Shown one piece after another: positions 7,292-14,633 of a stretch of 21,746 bases of DNA. The notes beneath the pieces are model-generated. The model worked only from the letters and a program-made list of their open reading frames with translations, searched no databases and had not been told where the DNA came from. Each line of letters begins with the position of its first letter. Positions within the stretch are counted from its first letter, which is position 1. A program made the position numbers and the translations under genes. The DNA is from a virus. Location of the stretch: IMG/VR virus record IMGVR_UViG_3300025585_000187, positions 1 to 21,746 of that record. One strand, 5' to 3'.

Positions 7292-8022
7292 TAGGGCACG
7301 CTCCATGCAGATTCGGGACGTTTCCCGGTGTTTGTGAACTCGGTAGTCCACTGGAAAACAGGGCCGGCGAGTTGCTTACCTGGCCACGTCACGACGTACT
7401 CGCCGTGGCCCAGCACGACACGGGGAGAGACAAAGACACGGTTGCCGCTCTCTCGCCAGTTACGCCACCACCAGATATCTGGATCGACTCGCCCATCGTT
7501 CCACGAGCCCTCCGGGTCTGGCTTGCTCCAGAACCATGGCTTCTTCGCACGCTTGAGTGCGGCCGTGCTAATGACGGTGCAGCCAAAGTGTGCGGTGTCC
7601 ACTTCCTGCACAGGCTCGGCGAACCACGCCGTAGGCACCGACGTGTGGCCCTCATCGGGCGGATTGTCCAGCGTGCCTTTCAGAGTAAGCATCGGGCGGC
7701 CGTCTTCCCGCTTGGTCTGCAGCCCCGTGATGGCGTCGCATTGAAATGTCATGGCCATTGCGAAGAGCGTCTCTACGTCTTCCTTGGTGAAGAACGTGTC
7801 GTAGTCGATGGCCAGCAGATACTCGGCCTTGTCGATGAACTGCTCCATCACCCTGGTGTTCACTTGGTCCCAGAACGCACCAGTGCCCATCGTAGGGCGA
7901 ATGCCCAAGGGCATGAGTGCCTGAGCCCATGCGAAGTGATTGGCCGTAAACGAGAGCCTAGGCATCGACAAGATGGCTTCGACTCGGATATCGACTTCGG
8001 TGCCACCTACACGCACCAGCAT
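7291..8022 (-). CDS. Glycosyltransferase-like protein with DxD motif, downstream of the capsid terminator
   Basis: The ATG at 8022-8020 has GAGG 6 bases upstream; longer in-frame versions would begin inside the terminator hairpin and are rejected. The 243-residue product has the GT-A layout. A helical region (ANHFAWAQAL) precedes AEYLLAIDYDTFF, where D73-x-D75 would bind nucleotide-sugar through a metal ion. DAITGLQTKREDGRP follows. The C-terminal acceptor part has DTAHFGCTVISTAALKR, a Trp-rich PDIWWWRNW and GHGEYV. Enzymes of this kind transfer sugars to proteins, glycans or modified DNA bases; the acceptor cannot be read here. It is the first gene after the intrinsic terminator and lies inside the structural block. 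A late role on virion proteins or host glycan is inference. Confidence 0.75.
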   Translation of the reverse strand: MLVRVGGTEVDIRVEAILSMPRLSFTANHFAWAQALMPLGIRPTMGTGAFWDQVNTRVMEQFIDKAEYLLAIDYDTFFTKEDVETLFAMAMTFQCDAITGLQTKREDGRPMLTLKGTLDNPPDEGHTSVPTAWFAEPVQEVDTAHFGCTVISTAALKRAKKPWFWSKPDPEGSWNDGRVDPDIWWWRNWRESGNRVFVSPRVVLGHGEYVVTWPGKQLAGPVFQWTTEFTNTGKRPESAWSVP

Positions 8023-8032
8023 GGAGTGCCTC

Positions 8033-8074
8033 AAAAAAGAGAGCGGGCGGCCCCGTTGTGGAAGCCGCCCGCTC
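8033..8074 (-). terminator. Intrinsic (rho-independent) terminator after the capsid gene
   Basis: A perfect 11-bp inverted repeat, GAGCGGGCGGC at 8041-8051 and its complement at 8064-8074, encloses a 12-base loop. On the minus strand a T run (8038-8033, six T) follows 2 bases after the stem. The capsid stop codon lies about 30 bases upstream. This is the strongest terminator in the window. It would limit read-through from capsid into the tail genes. Confidence 0.93.
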
Positions 8075-8103
8075 AAGATTGCAGACTCGTCAAGCCGTTA
8101 GGC

Positions 8104-9411
8104 TCACGCACCCACGAGGCCGATGACCGGGCCGGCGACGGTGTCGCTGCCAAGATCGCTCCACGAGATCGCACACCGCATGGTGGCCCGCACGACGACC
8201 TGATCGCTCAGGAACGCCACCTGATCGCTTGAGGCGATCTCAAGGCCACGACGCACACCGAAGTGAGCGGCGTTTCTGAGGTTGGCGTACAGAGCCATCA
8301 CTTTGCCAGTCTGGTCGCCGGCACCAACCATCTGGTGCGAGAACAGAACGGGAGCACCAAGGAACGTCAGGCCCATGCCCTGCGACAGGCCGACAGATCC
8401 GCCTTGGGCGAGATCAAGAGCCTGCATCGACGTGGCGAACGCATACGGCGAGACGATCCACGCCGCACCGTTCCGACTGTGCGACGGCATCGTGCCGAGC
8501 ATCGTCAGATAGTTGGCCTTGGTAACCTCATCAAACGTGTCGCCGGCCGCCGTCACAAGCGAAGCGGCGTAGGTCGCCGACGAGCCCGCAAGGATTCCGC
8601 TGCTGGTCAGGATGCCAGCGACGAGCGGGGCATTGCCGACCACGCCGTTGAATGCCACCGTCTCGACCGCAGTGGTCAGCGTGTACGCCAGTTCAGTGGC
8701 CAACATTTCTGCGATTCCAACAACGGAGTCCTCAAAAAGCTCCGTACTTACCTTCGTGGCCGCCGTGACCTTTTTGGCCGTCAGCGTGACCTGCGAGTGG
8801 GTGGGGTCGCTATCAGTGATCGCCGTGTTCTCGTTGACCCAGTAGGCAGTGGCACCGCCGGTCCTCTTGGGCACCAGAACAACGTCAGACGGCATGTTGA
8901 CCGGAGTCGCATTGCTGGCGAACACCGAATCTTCATTCACCAACCGCAGCACCTGATTGCTCAGGATGTCTGGCACGAATGCCGAGCCAGTCGTGGAAGC
9001 CGCAGAGCCTTGAGCACGGGCCTCAACGCCGTAGTCCTGGCACCACCGCTTGGCTTCGGCGTCACCACGAAGGTGACCCTTGATCCACATGCCGGCCTTG
9101 TAGGCGTCTTCCTCGGACTTGAACGCACGGAGCTTTCCGGCGTACGGGATCGACTCGATCCGCACCTTCGGCTCCTCGGCACGCACCTCGGGGGCCGGCG
9201 TGCAACGCTCGACCACAGAGCGGAGGGACTTGGCCGACTCAACGACCTTCTTCTCGAAGTCGATCTTGGCCGTCAGCTCTTCGGCACGCTTGTTGAGGTC
9301 GATGAGCTCGACATCTCGGGCAGTCGTGTCTTCGGCCTCGACAGCACGCACGGCGTCGATCCGGTTGGCGAGGGCAGCCGCCTCGTCCTGAAGCTTCTTG
9401 AGGTTGTCCAC
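8104..9411 (-). CDS. Major capsid protein (HK97 gp5 family)
   Basis: The 435-residue product starts with GTG, with GGAG about 10 bases upstream. Residues 1 to about 65 form a charged coiled coil (KKLQDEAAALANRIDAVRAV), the delta or scaffold domain of HK97-type capsid precursors. The mature part begins after a linker and has the family features: GSAFVPDILSNQVLRLVNE, TPVNMPSDVVLVPKR and TAYWVNENTAI. Later come VTLTAKKVTAATKVSTELFEDS and a C-terminal FGVRRGLEIASSDQVAFLSDQ. The preceding prohead protease probably removes the delta domain. A terminator follows directly. The call is secure; the cleavage site is not assigned. Confidence 0.97.
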   Translation of the reverse strand: MDNLKKLQDEAAALANRIDAVRAVEAEDTTARDVELIDLNKRAEELTAKIDFEKKVVESAKSLRSVVERCTPAPEVRAEEPKVRIESIPYAGKLRAFKSEEDAYKAGMWIKGHLRGDAEAKRWCQDYGVEARAQGSAASTTGSAFVPDILSNQVLRLVNEDSVFASNATPVNMPSDVVLVPKRTGGATAYWVNENTAITDSDPTHSQVTLTAKKVTAATKVSTELFEDSVVGIAEMLATELAYTLTTAVETVAFNGVVGNAPLVAGILTSSGILAGSSATYAASLVTAAGDTFDEVTKANYLTMLGTMPSHSRNGAAWIVSPYAFATSMQALDLAQGGSVGLSQGMGLTFLGAPVLFSHQMVGAGDQTGKVMALYANLRNAAHFGVRRGLEIASSDQVAFLSDQVVVRATMRCAISWSDLGSDTVAGPVIGLVGA

Positions 9412-9459
9412 TGTGTAGGTTCTCCGCCGGCGGTATTGCCGATGGAGTCCACAGTGCCA

Positions 9460-9630
9460 CTATCGTGCTGGCCTCTTGCAGAACCGTACTTCGGAAACTG
9501 TTGTTTTCACAAACACAACGCCACGAGCACCGCACTTCGGACAACGCATGTAACGCTGCCGCTCGTCACCGCATGGGCGAGAGGAACGGCACCGCAACTT
9601 CTCGCCGCAGGTGCAGCGGGCCTCAGACAT
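9460..9630 (-). CDS. 56-residue zinc-ribbon-like protein between protease and capsid genes
   Basis: A short ORF starts at ATG 9630-9628, overlaps the protease stop by 8 bases and ends with TAG at 9462-9460. GAGG lies 7 bases before the ATG. The product begins MSEARCTCGEKLRCR and carries RPCG and CPKCG, so six Cys in CxC, C, C and CxxC groups can bind zinc. The C-terminus is basic (RFCKRPAR). It is below the length cut-offs of many gene finders. Zinc-ribbon miniproteins often bind nucleic acid or protein. It could act as a head-assembly accessory or translational regulator, but I do not recognise a specific family. Cys spacing and start context make a real gene likely. Confidence 0.75.
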   Translation of the reverse strand: MSEARCTCGEKLRCRSSRPCGDERQRYMRCPKCGARGVVFVKTTVSEVRFCKRPAR

Positions 9631-10282
9631 TACGAAGCCTCAGCGACCACGCCGCAGCGGCAGCACTGATGCCACGGCTCTTGGCGATAAAATCAATCAG
9701 AGCCTTTCGGTCTTCGGCCTCTTGCTCTGGTTGCTGCTGCGATGCCAGCCACGCCTCATAGGAACGCATAGCCACGCTCGCAGACGTTGACGGGTACGCC
9801 GGCACAAGCACTGGCCCAACGTCATACAGCCCGCTCACCTCTCGGATCTGACGGACAGCCTTGCCGTCCTCGCCCTGGCGGAAGCCTTCACCGTCTTTGC
9901 CAACCGTGAAGGCAAACGAACTTCCGGCGACATCTTTTCGGGCGATGAGTTCAAGAACGTCCGCACGGCTAACGGGCGGCGTCACCACATACCGCAGCCC
10001 CTTGGAATCGCTGGAGAGTTCCAGCGTGCCGCTTGAGGTGCGGCCCAGAACAATGTTGGAATCGTGGTTGAACAGAGCCACCACGTCTTGCTTGCCACGC
10101 TGGCGGCTTAGCACCTTGTCAAAGGCACCAGGCAGAATCTCCTCCTTGAATCCACCGAGGTCCAAAGAGAGCCGGTTGTAGACGGCTGCGTATCCAATGA
10201 TGGCGGCACGGCCGTCAGCACGCTGCTCAACGATGAGCTCGTCAGTCTCGTCAAACGCAAAGTCGCGGCGTTCAAGTTCCAT
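9623..10282 (-). CDS. Prohead maturation protease (HK97 gp4 / U35 family)
   Basis: The 219-residue protein has the HK97 prohead protease layout. An opening IIGYAAVYNRLSLDLGGFKE is followed by EEILPGAFDKVL. Next is ALFNHDSNIVLGRT with catalytic His73. KGLRYVVTPP and KDVAGSSFAFTV come later, with the catalytic Ser at 121 or 122. VGPVLVPAYPSTSASVA ends the fold. It is a serine protease with the herpesvirus-assemblin type fold that removes the capsid delta domain during head maturation. The ATG overlaps the portal stop by 11 bases. The order portal, protease, capsid is canonical, apart from the zinc-ribbon gene inserted before capsid. Confidence 0.95.
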   Translation of the reverse strand: MELERRDFAFDETDELIVEQRADGRAAIIGYAAVYNRLSLDLGGFKEEILPGAFDKVLSRQRGKQDVVALFNHDSNIVLGRTSSGTLELSSDSKGLRYVVTPPVSRADVLELIARKDVAGSSFAFTVGKDGEGFRQGEDGKAVRQIREVSGLYDVGPVLVPAYPSTSASVAMRSYEAWLASQQQPEQEAEDRKALIDFIAKSRGISAAAAAWSLRLRNV

Positions 10283-11579
10283 TCGTTGGCACCTCCTGGG
10301 CGGTGGTTGTGTCTTCTGTGTCGTCGGCCTGCGTGCCGTCCATCGGCTCGGCCGGCGACGTGTCTTGCTGCGGCTGCTGGGCTGGTGCGTCCTGGCCCAC
10401 CTTGTCCAGCGTGGTCATGTTCAACTGCACGAAGTGCTTGTCACCTTCCGGCCCGATCGGGTTGAGGTTCTCAAGCTCTCGGATCTCGTTAATCGTCATC
10501 CAGCCGTTCTGCAGGGCCGAGACGTAGTAGGCCGACCGGCTGGCGTGGTCGCCACGCAGCAGGCCACTCACGCTGTGCTCGGCAAAATACCGCTCATCAT
10601 CCACGATGAGGTCACGGCTGATCGCAGCCTCCCACCGCTTCAGATGCGGCAGGAGGCAGTGCTGCACAAATTCTGTCGATTGAACTTCGATATTGCTGTA
10701 GGTGCTTCTGTCAAGCTGCTGAATCAGATGAGGCGGCACATGAAAGATCCGGCAGCACTCGTACACGGCGAACGATCGGCTCTCCAGCATCTGGGCAGCC
10801 TCGTTGCTGCTGCTGAGCTCTTTTGCAGAGACGCCAGCAGGCAGAACGCACGTCCTAAAAGCACGGTCACTGCCTCGGTGCATTCGCTCCCAGCCCTCAC
10901 GCATACGCTCGGCAGCTTCTGCGGGGATCGGGTTGCTGCTTTCAAGAATCACCCCAGGACGCGCCCCGTTGCCAAAGTACGTTGCGGCATGCGTCTCAAG
11001 AGCTTGTGAAAGGCCAAGCACGTTCTGAAAAAGTTTGTACGTCGGAATCGCTTTGATGCCGTCCTCAGTCGTGAACCGAAGGGCGAATATTTGCTCTTGG
11101 CTATACAGCGTCTTCCGGCCACTCGGCTCACGGTAGATGTACCGCAGCGTGCCGTTCTCAAGCCGCTCTACTTCCATGCGGCTTGAATGCAGCGGCCACA
11201 GTTCCGAGACGGCACCTCGAGCACCTGGCCGAATCTCGGCGTAGCTCGCACCGTAGTGCAGGTACATGCCGGTCATCCAATCCCGAAACTCTTGAGCCGT
11301 CTGCCACGGGTTTGGCTGCTGGTGCAGGAGCCGATACACCGGGTGGCTCGTGGACTTCTGCTTGCCGCCGTTAGCCATCCGCTCGTAGACGTGCAACGGA
11401 AGTGCCGAGACTGCGTCCGAAATCACCCGGATACAGGCCGTGTAGGCCGAGCAGGCCATTGAGTTGTCGGCGTTGACCCGAATGCCAGACGGCGTCCTGT
11501 TGCCGCTCTCGGTCCAGTCGATGCCACGGAGATCGAACATCTTGAAATCCGGAACTGAGAGTTCTGTGGCGTCGCTCAT
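10272..11579 (-). CDS. Portal protein (HK97 gp3 family)
   Basis: The 435-residue product has the HK97 portal signature. The N-terminal block SMACSAYTACIRVISDAVSALPLHVY is followed by HPVYRLLHQQPNPWQTAQEF. Then come MTGMYLHYGASYAEI and ELWPLHSSRMEVE. The sequence near 270 (YECCRIFHVPPHLIQQLDRS) and the later SGLLRGDHASRSAYYVSALQ are the stem and wing regions usual in the family. The last 60 residues are Gln/Asp/Thr-rich and disordered. Twelve copies would form the DNA entry ring. The start ATG overlaps the terminase stop (ATGA). No abnormality is seen. Confidence 0.96.
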   Translation of the reverse strand: MSDATELSVPDFKMFDLRGIDWTESGNRTPSGIRVNADNSMACSAYTACIRVISDAVSALPLHVYERMANGGKQKSTSHPVYRLLHQQPNPWQTAQEFRDWMTGMYLHYGASYAEIRPGARGAVSELWPLHSSRMEVERLENGTLRYIYREPSGRKTLYSQEQIFALRFTTEDGIKAIPTYKLFQNVLGLSQALETHAATYFGNGARPGVILESSNPIPAEAAERMREGWERMHRGSDRAFRTCVLPAGVSAKELSSSNEAAQMLESRSFAVYECCRIFHVPPHLIQQLDRSTYSNIEVQSTEFVQHCLLPHLKRWEAAISRDLIVDDERYFAEHSVSGLLRGDHASRSAYYVSALQNGWMTINEIRELENLNPIGPEGDKHFVQLNMTTLDKVGQDAPAQQPQQDTSPAEPMDGTQADDTEDTTTAQEVPTNGT

Positions 11580-13135
11580 AGCGTGATAATGTCCCAGTTG
11601 TTCGATGTGGATGACGAGGTAGCGTGAACGCCTGCCGCCATCACTAGGGCGACGATCCCGTCAATCCGCTCGTGGCTCCGTTGCTTGCTTGGCTTGATGT
11701 TCTGCCCGTCTGTCTGAATCGCCACGTTTCCGGCCTGCCACGTCAACGGCTCATGGCCTCCGTGCAGGAGCTTTCCGCTCACGATCCATGCTTCTACCTG
11801 CTTCGCAGGTGCCGACATGGAGCCGTAGCCCTGTCCAAAACCTACAACTGGCAGCCCGTCCTCTTGCAGCAGTTGCGTCAGATGCGTCGAGTTCCACCTG
11901 TCCACGGCGATCTGCCGGAAGCCGTATTTCTTCGCCAGGTCGTTGATGTCGGCCCGCACCTGCGTGTAGTCGGTGACGTTGCCCTGAGTGACATGCAGCA
12001 AGCCCTTTCGCTGCCACACGTCGTACGGAACCTTGTCTCTCTTCACTCGCTGGTGCAGGTTCTCTTCCGGTATCCAGAAGTGCGGCTCAACCCAAAACGT
12101 GCCGTCGTCCAGCGGAAAAAGAATCACAAACGCAGTCGTGTCAAACGTCGTGGCAAGGTCGAGGCCGGCAAAGCACTCGCGGCCTACTAGGTTCACGGGG
12201 CATGGCACGTTGCCCTTCGCCCAGTTATGCATGGCAATCCAGCGAGTATCTTGCTGGGTCCAGCAATTCAAATAGAGTTGCTTGAAAGTGTTTTCGTATG
12301 CGGGCATTTCAATCGCCCGCTGGCACTCGCTTCGCAGGAAGTCGAGCTTTACCGATACACCGAGATTCGGATTTGCAGCGGCCCATGTTCTTTCGTCCTG
12401 CCAATCGGCCGCAGGGTCTGCACAGTAAATCGCCGGCAGGAACGTCTCGTCCTTGATGGCTCCCGTGCGGACAGCCTCGGCGTACTTCCACACCTCCCAG
12501 CAGACGCTCTTTTTGTCGTGGCCAGCCGTAGTCAATGCCACCGTCAGCGGGTTGCGTCTCGCGCCCTGGCCCGACAGCATCACCTCCCACATCTCCCGAT
12601 TGCTCACATGGAGCTCGTCAAAAATCACGGCGTGAGGCGAAAGCCCGTGCTGGATTCCAGCCTCAGCGGAAAGTGCTTTGTAGGTGGCGTGCGTGGACTC
12701 CCTCACGATGGCGTTTCGGTACACCTTGAGATGCTGCCGCAGCACCGGCGACTGCTCGACGGCGATCCTTGCGGTATCGAAGACCAGCCGTGCCTGATCT
12801 CTTGAGGCAGCACAGGAGTACACTTCGCAACCGGGCTCGTCCTCGAGCATGCACCTGAGTGCGATTCCTGCGGCTAACGTGCTCTTGCCATTTTTGCGAG
12901 GCAGTGCGAGGAGCGAAGTGCGTACCTTTCGCCGGCCACCTTCCTCGGCGAACAACGCCCGTAGGTAGTCACGCTGCCATGGCTGGAGCAGGAACGGCTT
13001 GCCACCGAGCTCGCCCTTGGCGTGCGTCAGGTGCTTCTCAAAGAACCGTACCGCCAGACACGACGAGCACGTATTGCACGGCTTCTCAGCCGAACATGAG
13101 CCGGTCTTCGTTGTCGCTGGACGTTGCTTGCTCAA
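11576..13135 (-). CDS. terL: Terminase large subunit (Terminase_1 / HK97 type)
   Basis: The 519-residue packaging ATPase/nuclease has a Walker A-like LPRKNGKST (79-86 region), Walker B AVIFDELH with D173 and E174, and motif III LTTAG at 201-205. The RNase H-like nuclease domain has acidic residues at D326 (FAGLDLATTFD), D412 (VDRWNS) and D492 (HERIDGIV). Near the N-terminus four Cys (C14, C20, C23, C26) could form a zinc site. The only usable start is a TTG at 13135, which overlaps the small-subunit gene by 50 bases and has a weak ribosome binding site, so translation may be coupled. The call is secure; the exact start is less so. Confidence 0.96.
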   Translation of the reverse strand: MSKQRPATTKTGSCSAEKPCNTCSSCLAVRFFEKHLTHAKGELGGKPFLLQPWQRDYLRALFAEEGGRRKVRTSLLALPRKNGKSTLAAGIALRCMLEDEPGCEVYSCAASRDQARLVFDTARIAVEQSPVLRQHLKVYRNAIVRESTHATYKALSAEAGIQHGLSPHAVIFDELHVSNREMWEVMLSGQGARRNPLTVALTTAGHDKKSVCWEVWKYAEAVRTGAIKDETFLPAIYCADPAADWQDERTWAAANPNLGVSVKLDFLRSECQRAIEMPAYENTFKQLYLNCWTQQDTRWIAMHNWAKGNVPCPVNLVGRECFAGLDLATTFDTTAFVILFPLDDGTFWVEPHFWIPEENLHQRVKRDKVPYDVWQRKGLLHVTQGNVTDYTQVRADINDLAKKYGFRQIAVDRWNSTHLTQLLQEDGLPVVGFGQGYGSMSAPAKQVEAWIVSGKLLHGGHEPLTWQAGNVAIQTDGQNIKPSKQRSHERIDGIVALVMAAGVHATSSSTSNNWDIITL

Positions 13136-13544
13136 CAGCTGAGACTCTCGCCAAGGCAGACGCCGTCAGGCCAAACTGCTCTGCGAAACGCAGCATGTGC
13201 AGCCGGGCGTCTTTCTTCCGATACCAGGCCGGGTGATTCATCACCCTGCCCTTGTCGTCCATGAACGTCGCACCGTGCTGCTTCAGTTCCGTCTCGGCCT
13301 TTACCATGTCCGCCAAGGCGTCGCAGTAGGCGGCCAGCGTGTGCTGATGCCGCAAACTCATTACCTTGGACGCCTCAAGCATCGGCACGATCCGCTCCCA
13401 CTCGGCTTTTCCAATGTCGCACAGGTAGGAAGGCGGCTCAGGAATGCCAGCGGGCGCGTCGATGCCGCTCTTATGCGGGCCTCTAACGCGAGCCCCTCGC
13501 AGCTTCAGGATCGGTTTAGGTGTTGGCTTTCGGCCCTTACCCAT
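13086..13544 (-). CDS. terS: Terminase small subunit (P27 family)
   Basis: The 152-residue protein has the P27-type N-terminus MGKGRKPTPKPILKLRGARV, then PEPPSYLCDIGKAEWERIVPML. QHTLAAYCDALADMVKAETEL and HPAWYRKKDARLHMLRFAEQFGLTASALARV follow. These are the helices of this family, including the WYRKK..A block near the oligomerisation region. It recognises the packaging site and regulates the large subunit. The ATG overlaps the ligase stop by one base (TGATG); a GTG three bases upstream (13547) is an alternative start. It is directly before the large subunit, as expected. Confidence 0.93.
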   Translation of the reverse strand: MGKGRKPTPKPILKLRGARVRGPHKSGIDAPAGIPEPPSYLCDIGKAEWERIVPMLEASKVMSLRHQHTLAAYCDALADMVKAETELKQHGATFMDDKGRVMNHPAWYRKKDARLHMLRFAEQFGLTASALARVSAVEQATSSDNEDRLMFG

Positions 13545-14293
13545 CACGCTATCCGCAAGAAGGCTGGAAACCGTGGCACGCCGGCATCGGTCAACTGCTG
13601 AAACTTAAAGGTAAACACGGTGCCAACTCGTGGCGGCTTGCGTCGCAGCGAGTCCGTCAGCCCTGACGATACACGAAACACCGTGCCATCTTGCATCCGT
13701 GCCACCAGGGCACCGACGCCAGAACTGTTGCGGCCAGTGCCGGGCTCGTGGCCGATGACCGTGGCCTCGGCGTCCTCAAACGTCTTCACCTTGAGAAGCG
13801 ATGCAGACCGCTTCGGCTCGTACGCACTGCCCGGCTCACGCAGCATCACGCCCTCGCCGCCGCCGCACACGATGTCTGACAGCATGGCCGTTAGATCATC
13901 ACGGCTGCCGCACCGTCGCTGCTCGAGCACGAACGCCGGGCCGGTGCTGCCGGCGAGCACTTCACGGAGCAGCTGCTGCCGCTCCTCAAATCCACCGGAT
14001 GCTTCCGGTGCGTCAAAGACGGCGTAGCGAATCGGACGCCACGCCGCCTGGTCGATGCGTCGATATGCACCGCTCACTTGCTGGAACGTGCCACGGCCAG
14101 CCCACAACTCGCCGTCCAGGCTCACGCCAACGGGCAGCGATGCCACGAACGACTCAGGGGCGTGAATCTCGTTGCCCGTGCGAGTCATGAGCCGGTAGCC
14201 GTCCCACACCGCACGAACGCCGTCAAGTTTCTCTGACATCCACCAGCCGCTTGGATCTGAACCGCTCCACGTCTTCGCAAGCATCACGGCCAT
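13544..14293 (-). CDS. ATP-dependent DNA ligase (small, two-domain)
   Basis: The ATG at 14293 has AGGAGGT 7 bases upstream, so I reject the longer N-terminus. The 249-residue enzyme has the adenylated Lys22 in SEKLDGVRA (motif I), SLDGELW with E62, and RYAVFDA (89-95, motif III). GGEGVMLRE (motif IV) and SLLKVKTF (motif V) complete the nucleotidyltransferase site. Residues 171-249 form the OB domain (VGTVFTFKFQ). It lacks an N-terminal DNA-binding domain and looks like the minimal LigE-type enzymes. It seals nicks during phage replication, recombination or repair. It is the first gene of the block that continues into the terminase genes, which is an unusual place for a ligase. No signal peptide is seen. 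Confidence 0.93.
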   Translation of the reverse strand: MAVMLAKTWSGSDPSGWWMSEKLDGVRAVWDGYRLMTRTGNEIHAPESFVASLPVGVSLDGELWAGRGTFQQVSGAYRRIDQAAWRPIRYAVFDAPEASGGFEERQQLLREVLAGSTGPAFVLEQRRCGSRDDLTAMLSDIVCGGGEGVMLREPGSAYEPKRSASLLKVKTFEDAEATVIGHEPGTGRNSSGVGALVARMQDGTVFRVSSGLTDSLRRKPPRVGTVFTFKFQQLTDAGVPRFPAFLRIA

Positions 14294-14310
14294 GGCACGC
14301 ACCTCCTGAG

Positions 14311-14347
14311 ATGCCGAAAGATACGCTCTACATCGGCACCGATTCAA
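14311..14347 (-). promoter_or_regulatory. Candidate sigma70-type promoter upstream of the ligase-terminase-head genes
   Basis: On the minus strand TTGAAT (14347-14342) and TATCTT (14323-14318) are separated by 18 bases, each matching 4 of 6 consensus positions. A start near 14311 would give a short leader containing AGGAGGT and then the ligase ATG at 14293. It is placed in one of the few gene-free stretches. The match is moderate, and host promoter rules are unknown. Confidence 0.35.
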
Positions 14348-14423
14348 GCCGTGGCCGCATGCTTTTTGAGCCTATTTTTCAGGCACGAAAACGCTGTAAC
14401 AGTGTGCAGAAAACACCCCATCA

Positions 14424-14633
14424 TCAGACGCAGCAGCGTGCGTCTACGCAGGCGTCGAAACTATCTGGCTTCAGCACGCGACCACCGATCGCACGGCCCG
14501 CAGGGGCCACGCCACGCACTAGGGGACGCCAATTTCGGCCACGCCTACAGACCGAACCGCTGGTTTTCGTCAGTCTGGGGTCTGATGATCGCAGGTGCCC
14601 TCCCAGGGCTAACCATTTCGCGTCAGACGCCAT
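14424..14633 (-). CDS. Doubtful small ORF after the HNH gene
   Basis: An ATG at 14633 overlaps the HNH stop by 11 bases and opens a 69-codon frame that ends with DACVDARCCV. The overlap geometry fits this genome, but there is no clear Shine-Dalgarno sequence and codon third positions are not strongly G/C as in neighbours. The product is basic and matches nothing I know. It may be a genuine small gene, a decayed one or chance. Confidence 0.25.
   Translation of the reverse strand: MASDAKWLALGGHLRSSDPRLTKTSGSVCRRGRNWRPLVRGVAPAGRAIGGRVLKPDSFDACVDARCCV
14426..14445 (-). repeat. Perfect 7-bp inverted repeat (hairpin) in the gene-poor interval
   Basis: AGACGCA and TGCGTCT pair around a 6-base loop. 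On the minus strand a TTTT run follows about 12 bases later, which is too far for a standard intrinsic terminator. It could be a weak terminator, a processing site or a protein-binding site near the unit boundary. Confidence 0.35.

Larger units (their letters stand above)
14294..14622 (-). other. Gene-poor interval between HNH endonuclease and DNA ligase
   Basis: About 330 bases carry no convincing gene. The proximal part holds GC-rich inverted repeats, for example GGCCC-ctgc-GGGCC and a 7-bp stem at 14426-14445. The distal part (about 14370-14410) is A/T-rich compared with its surroundings and leads to the candidate promoter. It probably separates two transcription units. The only open frame (14424-14633) is listed separately with low confidence. 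Confidence 0.5.

Noticed and set aside
7372-8232. Plus-strand open frame (286 codons) opposite the glycosyltransferase and capsid end
   Set aside because: It crosses the terminator and two real minus-strand genes and has shadow-like composition.
8263-9669. Long plus-strand open frame (468 codons) opposite the capsid gene
   Set aside because: It is antisense to a secure capsid gene, is Arg/His-rich with no recognisable domain, and arises from the codon bias of the minus-strand gene.
14426-14445. Intrinsic terminator for the upstream unit
   Set aside because: The stem is short and the T run is about 12 bases away, so it is kept only as a hairpin.
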